Counted from the first letter of the stretch, positions 23,313-32,690 are shown. The stretch is 37,642 nt of DNA from Paramacrobiotus richtersi (GCA_034698045.1 JAQGAU010000154.1:1-37642); one strand, 5' to 3'. Numbers and translations: made by a program. Notes: generated by a model not told the origin, from the sequence alone.

Positions 23313-24671
23313 ATGCCTTTTAGTCATTTTGGTACCCGCGGCCGCGTGGAACCCGCCGGTGCTGTTGCGATCAGAGGAGACGACGGCCTGCTACAGTACG
23401 CGCGGGCAGTTGCACTAGAAAGCAACGGTTTACTCGTCGACTTTTGCAACGCTAAACCGTTCGCTTTCGTGCCATACGGCATGATCTACAAATATCCTTA
23501 CAATCTTGAGCTACTCAAGAAGCATGAGTTGCATCGGTCAGTGGAGGTGCTGCTGCGACTGAAACCTGATCATCCATGGAAATGGTACCCGGGTGTTCTT
23601 TGTGGTGTTACTGGCGACATTGTTCAGGATTTCCTACTCGGCTTAGTCAAAGCGTGTGTGACGAAGGATACCACGATTATCACGATTGTACCCCGTCAGC
23701 AGATTCGCTTAACTTATACCCAGGCGCAACTGGAAATGCTCCTGTTGAAGAAAGGCGAACATGTTCATACTCAAATCCACCGTCGGCTGGACTGGGAAAT
23801 GAAGACTAACGATCTGCCGCTGATTGAGTTGACACAAGTGCTGGGCTGTCTCTGTGTTACTGCGTTCTTTAGGCTGCGATTGGTGTGCAAACTGTGGGAC
23901 GAAATCGTCGAGACGGCCAGTGTTAATACCATTCACATGCATGACGATGCACACAGTAGTGTGGCTTGTTTTAGCACCGTTTGGAGCAAGGACGTCATCA
24001 CGGTGGTGATCGAACATATGGGCGATGATTTCTGGTCTGTCTGTCAACTTGTTAGCCGGTTCATACTCCAGAACGGATGTGCTCCGCTGAAGATCTTGGT
24101 AATCCAGGGATATTACAATGACCTCCCCATCACCTATACAATCGGTGCCGGTATGAGCGCTGAACTGTCGTTTTTGAAATCCATTTGCCAGAGTTTGGTT
24201 TTCGTAACGCGCAAATTCAGCTGCGAATCATTATGGACGACGACGTGAACGAACGTAATAATATTATGGTATCGATCCCGTTTGGGCGGATCGAGTTGTC
24301 CACGACGGACTGTGACACCCAGTTTTTTACATTGATTGCCGAACATCTAGAGACGGCTAAGTCTCAGCTGGAGCAGATCCGATCTTACTTTTCTCACTCA
24401 GATCGCTCGCCTGAATGTGTGCAGTGTGTGACTGAGGTGGGTATCTCTTTCCTTGCCGTTAGTAAGCTTTGCGTTGAATCGTTCTCTGTACGTTTCTCCG
24501 TAGATTCTTGACTATGTCGACCATGCCATGTGTTGGGGCTGCGCTGAGGACCGTAGCACAAAGCGTTCCGTCAGTTATCTGCTCATGTTACAGCCGGAGC
24601 AGTTGAATGGCCTGACTGTGGCTGCAGTTGCCTATGCGATCCAAAAATATTCCTTCAAACGCCGAGCCTAA
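23313..24671 (+). CDS. Gene C: Agenet-F-box paralogue with a one-base frameshift
   Basis: Exon 1 is 23313-24436 and exon 2 is 24504-24671, separated by a 67-nt intron (GAG|GTGGGT...TCTCCGTAG). The start ATG gives MPF as in A and D; a splice-acceptor-like TTTGCAG lies 57 nt upstream. Residues about 18-60 (AIRGDDGLLQYARAV...VPYG) and 76-130 (VEVLLRLKPDHPWKWYPG) form the two Agenet-like domains. An F-box follows at about 168-202 (LIELTQVLGCLCVTAFFRLR), with no KH0-like segment. Paralogue alignment (CQSLVF... against CQRVVLKN in A) shows one base missing in the TTTT run at 24199-24202; the uncorrected frame stops at 24246-24248. With the base restored the protein is about 430 residues and ends with the C-terminal exon shared with A and D. 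The predicted role is substrate recruitment to an SCF ligase. It is pseudogenic only if the missing base is real. Confidence 0.7.
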
Positions 24672-24945
24672 TCTGACGCTCTCCCCGGCCTACCAGAATC
24701 CGTTGTAGGCCAGACGATCTGGAACTATACTGACTGTACTCGATACGGTTCAACTTTCTTCATTATGCTCCTATGGCCAATATCAGTCGTGTTTAGCGCT
24801 ATTTTAGTGCTGTTTTGCACGGGTGAATAGTTGTCCCTGTCTTCTGTGGTTAAAATTTTTGTGTTTGCATGGTACAGGATTACAGTGTTTTCTCAACTAC
24901 TGGAAAGAGCTGCCGTTGTGCCAAAATGGTCACGTTTGCTATTAC

Positions 24946-24951
24946 ATTAAA
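24946..24951 (+). terminator. Possible poly(A) signal ATTAAA for gene C
   Basis: ATTAAA, the common variant of AATAAA, lies about 275 nt after the gene C stop in otherwise non-coding sequence. Confidence 0.35.
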
Positions 24952-25710
24952 GATTCTAATTGATTGATTGACAACGTACACGCACTGTTAACACGTAATG
25001 AACAAACAGCAGAAGATTCCAACAACACCTGCGCACACATACTACGTATACATTTATACACAGCTACTGCTGAAAGTAATTACTTAATTTCGGTTAGCGG
25101 CAAGTTGGCAACCTACTACAGTCATGATACTTTCGGTGCGTATAAAGGCGTAAGCGCAGAAAATCTAGAAAGAGCAGAAGGCGCTGCAATTCAAACACGA
25201 CATACCAGTACTACAATGGATTTGGTTGTTTTAGGCATGTCGACATGGAAACATAATTCGGGCGGATGTTGCACCGATAACTCGATCCCATAGCCCGTCC
25301 ACTTTCCCTGTTGCTTTGAAGTATACTATTGTTAACATACGGTATAAAGGTATATCCCGAGAATCTCCCGCCTGCCACTAAGAATGAAAATAGGGTTTAA
25401 CATAAATTTGTCCCCTCCAATAACATTTCACTACTGTCAAGATCTCCTGATGAGTGCTGTTGCGGTGACCACTGTTCATGGACGCTTAGCTCTTTATCCG
25501 ATGTTTCAAATTAAAGCGAAAGAAGGGGTCGCACATGTTGCGGTCAGAAATTCGGACCTTTAAAAAACGTTTGTCCAACTACCGAACTTCACTATTGCCC
25601 AGCCGCGGTGCAGACATTTCCCGGCAGACAACGGTTTGCTACTGGAATGAAACGACCAGAAGGTCAAGAGCACGACACCACCATAACCGGTAACGCAATC
25701 ATGGTAATGA

Positions 25711-25962
25711 AACTACAAAACCGAGACAGAACATGTTGCGCTGTACTTATACATAAACCAAAGAAGACCAGATGGTAGAACACTGGTTCCTGTCAGAGAT
25801 GGGAGAGTGGTTGCTTGGGACGCAACTTGTACGGATACTCTTGCGGATTCGTACTTGGACGGAAGTGCAAGAAGAGCCGGGCATGCCGCGCAGCTCGCCG
25901 AAAACAAAAAACGCCGACATTATGCGTTCTTGGATCAGCTCGGTATGGATCAGCAGAAATGA
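25711..25962 (+). pseudogene. Retroelement C-terminal fragment (RPDG motif type)
   Basis: A plus-strand frame, open from 25711 to a TGA at 25960-25962, contains RRPDGRTLVPVRDGRVVAWD followed by ATCTDTLADSYL. It ends with an alanine-rich helix and KKRRHYAFLDQLGMDQQK. This matches a C-terminal signature I recall from reverse-transcriptase-derived proteins of many invertebrates (RPDG-x-TLVPW-x-x-GR-x-x-x-WD-x-T-x-x-DTLA-x-S-x-L). No reverse transcriptase core, start codon or poly(A) tail is present, so it is a truncated non-autonomous relic. It lies between genes C and D and may mark an insertion. Confidence 0.55.
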
Positions 25963-26345
25963 CAATGATATCTGCAATGGCTGATTGAACCTGATTTCAT
26001 AATGTGCATGCCGCGAAGTCGGCTGGCGTACATGCCACGATACGGTCCATCATACGGATACGTACATGTGCGCAGTGCAGTAGACGCATCACTGTCAGCC
26101 CTGAACCATGCAAGCGCCGTGGCGAGCGAACATATCTGATCTACGGCAGTGACTAATCGGTCTCTCAATGATGGGATGTTCGGCTAGGTAAACAAAGATT
26201 AAGCAGACGAAAGATCATTTCCAGCTACTCGATTGCTACTGCATTAGGTAGTAAATTTACTCGTTGCATGTTTGACTGTTAATTTCTGTTAGTTCACAGA
26301 TCGTTCCAGTTTCTCTTCGCATAACTTTAGAGTAACGGCTGTAAC

Positions 26346-28419
26346 ATGCCTTTTGGAAGTACAGGCTACGCTTGGAACAGTGTTGACGTCCGAGGAGATG
26401 ATGGACTGCTCCATCATGGCCGAGTGGTCGATTCTGCTCAAGATGGTCTTGTTGTTGATTTTGAGGGGAAATCAGGCGCGAAACTAATTCCCTTTGGTTT
26501 CGTCTACCACTGCACGGCTTACGAGTATTTGGATGTGCTAATGGGTGATGTCGATCTACCTAAAGGAGAACTAGTCGAAGTGCTCATGCGTGCCAAACCC
26601 GAGGTTCCCTGGAAGTGGTATCCTGGCACCCTACATATTGGGGAGTATGTCACGTCTCGTTTCGGTCTCGTCAGCGTTACACTGCCGGATGGCGTGCGAA
26701 AGGGATCGTTGAAGGAAAGCGAATACGCGAAAGATCCACGGAGCAGGATCTGGTGAGTCGACTTGTCAATAAGCGGACCTTCTCCAGTAAACTTCTGATG
26801 ATTCCCGGTGAGCACAGCGCATTCCTGGCGTCAGATAATGAACTGATTATCTCCTTCAACGAGCTGTTCCATCCGTCTGACGGTGTAATGGCCACCCACG
26901 TTGTTTCCAACGTCCATCATGGACTCTTCAAGCAACTGGCTGTTTTGGGTATCTTCCACAAACCTGGCCGGCCGCGATCCTATGCAACCAAGAACTTTTG
27001 TGAACTTAGTGTGAGTGTGAGACAACTAGAATGTACACATTTAAGGTGTAATGCTTTATTCAGTGGCACTATTTTCCGCAAAGCCGTAGTTTTTCCCGGA
27101 GCCTGGGCACTTTACTAATATAATTTGAACCGTAATTTGCAGTGGTGTATTTTTAGCGTGAATTTCTACTTTCCGTGATGAATAGCGAGACCGCCTGTTT
27201 AGAAAGCATCCGCCACCTGTTCCCGGAAATTCCCATCCCTGACGGTAGCATCAACGGTCTTTGCAACAACGTTTTGTCGGAAGTCTTCGAGTGCATGCCA
27301 TCCCTACAGCATAACAGCCTGCGTGGAGTTTGCCGCAGATGGGAGTCTATCTTGACGTTGGTTGGGCGCCGGCGCATCGTCCTTTCTTCACACCATGGGC
27401 AGTGGCGATCGGTGGCCAGCTACATCAACGCCGCTTGTCTGTACAATTGCTTCCAGCAACACACCACAACGTTGGTGCTTCACGCGGACGTCATCGATCA
27501 GCAGTACGAAGGTTATCTGGCAGGAACTGCCCGGCTTCTCAAGTCCATCATGGACGAACGCGGCGTGCCGATTCTTCGAACGATTCTGGTGGCCGATAGT
27601 GATTTTTTTCTCCCAGCCGACTGCTCGGATTGGCCCACGGCCTTATATGACGATCTCATCGCCCTCACGCGAGTGTGCCACCAGGTTGTTTTGAAAAACG
27701 TCCGAGTTAATTTCGTTTTAATGGGGTTAGAGGCGTATCGGTGGTCGCTGGTTGTACGCATTGCTGATCAATGTATCGACGCTGAGTTTACTGCGGAGAA
27801 TGGGTGGGCCATGTTAAACAATGGACTGCCCGCTCTGGAGTCGGCGGATGTGGAATCTGTGGCAGAATGGATCCGACATGTTGGCACCAACCCTACCACG
27901 GATCTTTGGATCGTGTCTGAGGTAAAAGAAACATTTTCCCGCAGATTAAATTTCTGCGTTGTGGTTTGCCTTGGTGCGGGTTGTGATCTGGCCGGGGCAG
28001 CTGTCTTCGTTGGACGATGTCAGTAGAGGCACAGCACAGTAATGGGTTGCGAGTTATCGCTGTCAGTCTTTCTGTATGTGAACTTGGCACTCCTGCAAAG
28101 CAGCCTGACGAGGCACTGCACACGATGTATACTTTTTATCCCGCATTAACGTTGCTCTTTGCACAATCCGGAAATATGGCAGATATCCTGATATAAGTTG
28201 TAGTGACAAACTGATGGGTTTCGTTTGCAGGTCCTATGCATGACCCAGACCAGCGATCCGCGGGATAACGTCCGATACCGCGGAATGTCATTTCATCCGT
28301 ATGGTGCCGATCGCCTGGACCAAGTAGACGCTTACCAGCTGACCAACCTGACTCTGCACATCTTGTTGCAGCACTTTAAGGAGCGCGGAGTACAGGAGAT
28401 CGTCCTCGATGTTTTTTAA
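26346..28419 (+). CDS. Gene D: FMR1-type Agenet/KH0-like module with F-box; one-base frameshift
   Basis: Exons 26346-27010, 27157-27921 and 28231-28419 are separated by introns of 146 and 309 nt (AGT|GTGAGT...TTTTTAG; GAG|GTAAAA...TTTGCAG), both phase 0 and at the same places as in gene A. Residues about 11-55 and 77-120 are the Agenet-like pair (WNSVDVRGDDGLLHHG; PWKWYPG). A KH0-like segment follows (DNELIISFNELFHPSDG), then an F-box early in exon 2 (LSEVFECMPSLQHNSLRGV), then the family C-terminus. Reading frame changes by -1 at 26699-26705 (AAAGGGA); the uncorrected frame stops at 26754-26756. With one base restored the product is about 539 residues. The heptamer fits the X_XXY_YYZ pattern of -1 frameshift sites, but a base-call error or a null mutation is simpler. 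It is the closest relative of A in the window. Confidence 0.75.
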
Positions 28420-28470
28420 GGGAAAACGGACATCGTTTACGACATTCATCAATCTACCGTTATCCTTATT

Positions 28471-28972
28471 TTGTTCTCTTGTAGTGAAATGGGTTTGGGT
28501 TTGGTGTAATCTTGCACTTTTGGTTCATTTCCCCGAAGTCGATATCTCTCGTTTCCTTTGTATGTTCTTCTGGTCACTGACTGGTGGTTTGACTCTCTCG
28601 TTTCGTAGAATGTATTTGGCGAAGCTAAACAGATGTGGCTCAAGTACGAATAGAGAAGGAGCAAACCGTCTTATAACGTCAAAGAACACCGTCGTATCGA
28701 GTAAACATTTTCAGTCGGATTGCACGTACTTCTACGGCAACAACAGTTGAACGATACAGAGTTCATCAAAACTTAACTCCTAAGTACACAGCTTTGCAAC
28801 CGATCCACGCTTATACAGGAATGATCCACGCTTATACAGGAATGATCCGCGCTTATACAGGAATGACCTGGTGCAGATAAGCAGGATCGTACCCTCTCCA
28901 TGCCCTCCCGTTTACGCATCTTCACGTTCTTCGCAAACATTGCCGAAACCGTGCACCGTAGTCTGCTGATTT
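28471..28972 (+). repeat. Long dispersed repeat, copy 1 (downstream of gene D)
   Basis: About 500 bp align collinearly with 32116-32852. Shared blocks include TTGTAGT-AAA-GGGTTTGG, TTTCCCCGAAGTCGATATCT, GGTRGTTTGACT, CGATACAGAGTTCATCAAAA and TAGTCTGCTG. The copy lies about 50 bp after the gene D stop, while the other copy lies about 75 bp after the BTB-Kelch stop, so both may be transcribed as 3' UTR. This copy lacks the 119-bp foldback insertion. Confidence 0.65.
28802..28864 (+). repeat. Three tandem 21-bp repeats
   Basis: The unit GATCCACGCTTATACAGGAA plus T occurs three times in exact tandem, with one substitution in the third copy (GATCCGCGC). It is inside the dispersed repeat copy and is absent from the paralogous copy at 32116-32852, so it arose locally. 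Confidence 0.9.
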
Positions 28973-29013
28973 AAGTACCCTAAGCAAAGTAACCGATTAG
29001 ATTTCGCTAACCA

Positions 29014-29019
29014 AATAAA
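29014..29019 (+). terminator. Possible poly(A) signal AATAAA for gene D
   Basis: AATAAA followed by an A-run lies about 600 nt after the gene D stop, beyond the dispersed repeat. A 3' UTR of that length is plausible but unproven. Confidence 0.3.
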
Positions 29020-29437
29020 AAAAAATCCAGAAACGACGAAAACATTCCTGAACTACTTACTAGTGTTCCCAGCCTAACATGTAACCTGATTGCACGAAAA
29101 CAGACATAACATTGAGCGGAAGCCGCCTTCTCCCTGTACAAGCTGCCACCCTTTTGTTTAATATGATATAAATGTGTTTCAGCTTCTTATTAGAGTTTTC
29201 CAGTTTTCAATTTTCAGTTAAGTTATTCATATGATTGGATGCCATTTGTTGAGTACAGGCAGGAGCCCAACAAGTAGACACTCAGAGTTTACTGTTCCAA
29301 CAACTAGACATTCCTCATTTATGTGGCAGTATTCTGCCGTCTGCAGACCTCGAAAGGGGATTTTCCCCTTCTTGTTGTGTAGACGTTAAGCAAAACAACA
29401 ACAACACCTAGTAGGTCTGTGCAGTGTTCCTGCTCAT

Positions 29438-29525
29438 CGAGACTGAGCACTGAACAGACAGGCCGGCCTCTCTGCGGCCCTTTCCTCAGAAGGGCGCAGA
29501 GAGACTTGTCTGTTTCAGTGTCTCG
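29438..29525. repeat. 88-nt hairpin-forming inverted repeat
   Basis: CGAGA (29438-29442) pairs with TCTCG (29521-29525), CACTGAA with TTCAGTG, CAGACA with TGTCTG, and CTCTCTGCGGCCCTT with AAGGGCGCAGAGAG, around a tetraloop-sized centre. Another perfect 9-bp pair (GCCCGTCTG 29529-29537, CAGACGGGC 29582-29590) lies just to the right. The region is GC-rich against its surroundings. It could be a MITE-like relic or a structured RNA. Confidence 0.6.
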
Positions 29526-29905
29526 CTGGCCCGTCTGCATTCGTGATTCGAAGCACTTGCACTTCATCAGCAGATTCAGCACAGACGGGCATCAAGGTGT
29601 CTAGATGTTGGGCCCCGTACATATGATATGTGCACACTTCTAGAATTAAAATTCCAGACTTTTTTAACTGGATTTTAAGCATCGGCTTTATTTCATCATC
29701 TCTTCCTCTCGTTCCTTTACTGCTCCACTATATCCTAAAAGCCGATCCTCCATGGAGGGAGAAAAGGTAGATGCTGGTAGATTTGTCCACCGAGTTGAAG
29801 TTTCGCACAGACAGACTAAGCTGACAGTGACAAATTCTCTGTTTCCAGAATTCGCAACGTGGATCTCCGACAGGAGAGCCAGTGCGCAAGAAGCCGAAGA
29901 TCTCT

Positions 29906-29943
29906 CCGAGCACAATCAAGTTATCCGAGCACAATCAAGTTAT
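29906..29943 (+). repeat. Exact 19-bp tandem duplication in the BTB exon
   Basis: CCGAGCACAATCAAGTTAT occurs at 29906-29924 and again at 29925-29943 with no mismatch. Because 19 is not a multiple of three, it shifts the BTB-Kelch reading frame. Perfect identity points to a very recent event or an assembly error. Confidence 0.9.
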
Positions 29944-30501
29944 CCGTCTCCGATGCTGTGATCGTAGCAGACAAGCAAAGACTCATCGACACCTCCCCGT
30001 ACTTTTCTACCGTTTTCCGATTCCACGCTGATGACAACTTGGAAACTGTGTTTCTGGTCCCTCCGGAAAACGTGGACCTGGACTGCTTTGTGGCCGTGCT
30101 GAACAGTCTCTGCAATATCAACGCGAAACTGAATATCACTGCAACGAACTTGTGGGACTGCATTGTCCTCTCCAAGTACTTCCAAGTGGAACATATCGAG
30201 CAGCAGTGTTTGAAAGCCTTCCGGAAAATGTTGCCGACGCTGGCGATGGATGAACTGCTTCGTTTGTGGCGTAACGGACATGCGTGTGCCGTCGAGGGCG
30301 TCATGACACTGGCCTTGGTAGGGATGTTGCCTAGGATGGGAGGAGCTAGCCAGTTCAAGGGGCTCTTGGATCTTACTGTTGATGAAGTGGTCGCGTTGAT
30401 GTCGAGTGATGGTTTCTTGCCGTTAACTGATGAGGACGTTTGTAAGGTGTGTAAGTTTTATGCACATACACAAGAGACCCACATATAGTTGCCTTGACTC
30501 G

Positions 30502-30560
30502 TAGCGAACTGACGAATAACATACTCAAGTGCCTTGCATATGTTATTCGCCAGTTCGCTA
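30502..30560. repeat. 59-nt near-perfect hairpin in intron 2 of the BTB-Kelch gene
   Basis: TAGCGAACTGACGAATAACA plus TA (30502-30523) pairs with 30539-30560 at 21 of 22 positions around a 15-nt loop. It lies 55 nt after the intron donor. It could be an intronic small-RNA precursor or a foldback relic. GTGCCTTG or TTGCCTTG occurs both in the loop and just outside the left arm. Confidence 0.65.
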
Positions 30561-32243
30561 GATGTTAGAAAACTCCAGCAAGGATTTAATTATGTGATTG
30601 TTTTTTCAAACTCGTGTATCGGTTTCAACCTGTCTGTGTATAAGTTACCGAATATGTGGTCAATAACTTTGAAGTTACTTAGTAATTGCTGGAAAAGTAC
30701 GAGTACACAAAATCATTTCAGGAGATGTATCATTGCGATTTTGAGTGGATTGTTTTTTGTTTATAGTTTTGTCTTGGGCTTAACCGGTACGAAATAGATT
30801 AGTGCTACTTGGGCGCATAAAGTTACGTTTATCTATATTTAACTGCAGGCAATCAAAGCATGGTGCGATCATGATCCCAACAACCGGAAGGAAGAACGGG
30901 TTTTACCGCAAGTAGTGCGGTGTAACTCTACCGGAAATGCGTTCCGATCTGTATCTCGCCTGAATGGAATGCCAATTTCAACGGTCATCAGCGACGGTTA
31001 CGGAATTCCTGGTAAGGAATACGGCGCAGCCGTCATGAATTTATGAAGACTTGTCGATACCCGTTTCGTCTTGACTGTAGGAGAGAAATTGCTTGGGGAA
31101 GCTGGTGCCAGCCATGGCATTATTGTCGGGGAGTTCCTCTACTATTTTAAGAAGCGTGCCCCGACTGGGTTACTCTACCGGATTGATATGAACAGCAAGG
31201 AGCGCGAGGCTTTGAATTATATCGATATAAATGCAATGTACGCTTATTCAAATCCGGGGTAAGCCTAACTGTCAGTGCTGACAATGAGATGTACTGCTTG
31301 TTTTATGTTTCAGTACTGCAACTCACTAGCAAAATCAAAGTGTGGTATAAATAGAAACAGGACAACTGATGTCATTAATCACTAGGCAGTTCACATGACA
31401 CATGTATTCTGGAAAGTTATTCAGTCATCTATAGTCCAGAAACAGTCACTCTATTATAGTAGTAATTTTTTCGCTTTAGCCTCTTTTTTAGCGGCTTCCG
31501 TAAAATGTGTTTTTGTGATCTATAGATACAACTTAAGCCTCGTACAGCTGGCGGACCGTGACAAAATCGGTGTCTATGTGTCACGCGGGCAACCTCTTCG
31601 ATACGGGTTAATGGCGTGCCATGTAGCCGCTGCGCTGTACGACATCACGACCAGCACATGGCAGAACCTTCCATGTTTTCCCACCTCACGGAAAGGCTGT
31701 GCGATGATTCAGTGTGGCTCGTTTCTGTATACAGTCGGAGGAGGGGACGAAAAGCCATTGGAGGACGAAGGCCCCGCTGTAAACTCACATCATTGCTACC
31801 GTCTGGATTTGGTCAAGTTACCACCCGATGAGCCCACTGCCAAGTGGGAGCGGATTGCCGATCTTAACGCCCCGAGGATCAATCACACGGTGGAAGTTCA
31901 GCATGGACGGATCATCGCGTATGGAGGTGAAACGCGCACACGTGAAATCAAAGACAGTGACAAAGTGCTGGAAGGTGCACGCTGGTCTGAGGCGTACGAC
32001 CCGACGCTGGATATCTGGACCATTTGCAAATCGACGCCATAAGATATGGACCGGAGCGATGCTGGCGAGATATCAACTGTATTAGTATGCGACTGTTCTT
32101 GACCTTATGGATTTGGTTTGTCTTGTAGTAAAACGGGTTTGGTGTAATCGGTTACTTTTGGTTTGGTGTTATTGTTCACTTTTAGTTTATTTCCCCGAAG
32201 TCGATATCTGTCGTTTTTTTCAATGTTTTTTTGGTCACTGAGC

Positions 32244-32362
32244 CGAAGCCACTCGCTAGTAATTAAGAGAACAATAGTGCATTGTTTCTATATCTAGATA
32301 CAGAGATAGACATATAGAGTAAAGAATGTCATTGTTCTCTTAATTACTAGCGAGCGGCTTCG
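32244..32362. mobile_element. 119-bp foldback MITE with 7-bp target-site duplication
   Basis: Terminal inverted repeats of 32 bp (32244-32275 and 32331-32362, starting CGAAGCC on each end, 31 of 32 positions matching) enclose a 55-bp spacer. The element is flanked by ACTGAGC on both sides (32237-32243 and 32363-32369). In the paralogous repeat downstream of gene D, the matching place reads CACTGACTGGTGGTTTGAC with no insertion, which is a related empty site. This shows insertion of a small non-autonomous DNA element. A 7-bp duplication does not by itself fix the superfamily (P-like or hAT-like elements give 7-8 bp). Confidence 0.8.
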
Positions 32363-32436
32363 ACTGAGCGGTAGTTTGACTTTCTCCGCAGAGCGCACTA
32401 GACGGAATTAATAGCGGTGACGCGAACACGAACAGC

Positions 32437-32442
32437 AATAAA
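32437..32442 (+). terminator. Possible poly(A) signal AATAAA for the BTB-Kelch gene
   Basis: AATAAA lies about 395 nt after the BTB-Kelch stop codon, inside the dispersed repeat copy and past the foldback element. Confidence 0.35.
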
Positions 32443-32690
32443 GTTTCAAAGTGAGTTGTTATACGTCAGTTAAACATAGAACAAGCAAATCGTTACAGCA
32501 TTGTTGGAGTCAACATGTTCAATCGGATTGCAACTACTTCAGGAGCAGTAAAATGATACAGAGTTCAAAGTAATTGGTTATACGTCAGTTAGACAGAGAA
32601 GGAGCTAATCGTTACATCATTGTTGGAGTCAACATTTTGAATCGGATTGAAACTACGGCAGCAGCAGTTAAACGATACAGAGTTCATCAA
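32441..32690 (+). repeat. Two tandem copies of a unit of about 119 bp
   Basis: GTTATACGTCAGTTA starts at 32458 and again at 32577. Both copies continue through AGCAAATCGTTACA or AGCTAATCGTTACA, GTTGGAGTCAACAT and GATACAGAGTTCA. The copies differ by several substitutions. The paralogous repeat downstream of gene D has a single version. Confidence 0.75.

Larger units (their letters stand above)
29752..32042 (+). pseudogene. BTB-BACK-Kelch gene interrupted by a 19-bp tandem duplication
   Basis: Exons 29752-29766, 29849-30446, 30849-31011, 31081-31258 and 31526-32042 join across introns of 82, 402, 69 and 267 nt with matching GT-AG sites and phases. Without one copy of the 19-bp duplication (29906-29943) the coding length is exactly 484 codons including stop; with it the frame shifts and stops early in the BTB domain. 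Exon 2 encodes the BTB fold (LIDTSPYFSTVFRFHADDN) and most of BACK (MDELLRLWRNG); exon 3 starts with the BACK end (AIKAWCDHDPNNR); exons 4-5 encode Kelch-like repeats (YDITTSTWQNLP, GSFLYTVGGGD, WERIADLNAPRINH, GRIIAYGGE). BTB-Kelch proteins recruit substrates to CUL3. At 483 residues it is shorter than typical six-blade members, and the first blades are divergent. It is marked as a pseudogene because the given sequence is broken, but the lesion may be recent, allelic or an assembly artefact. Confidence 0.75.
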
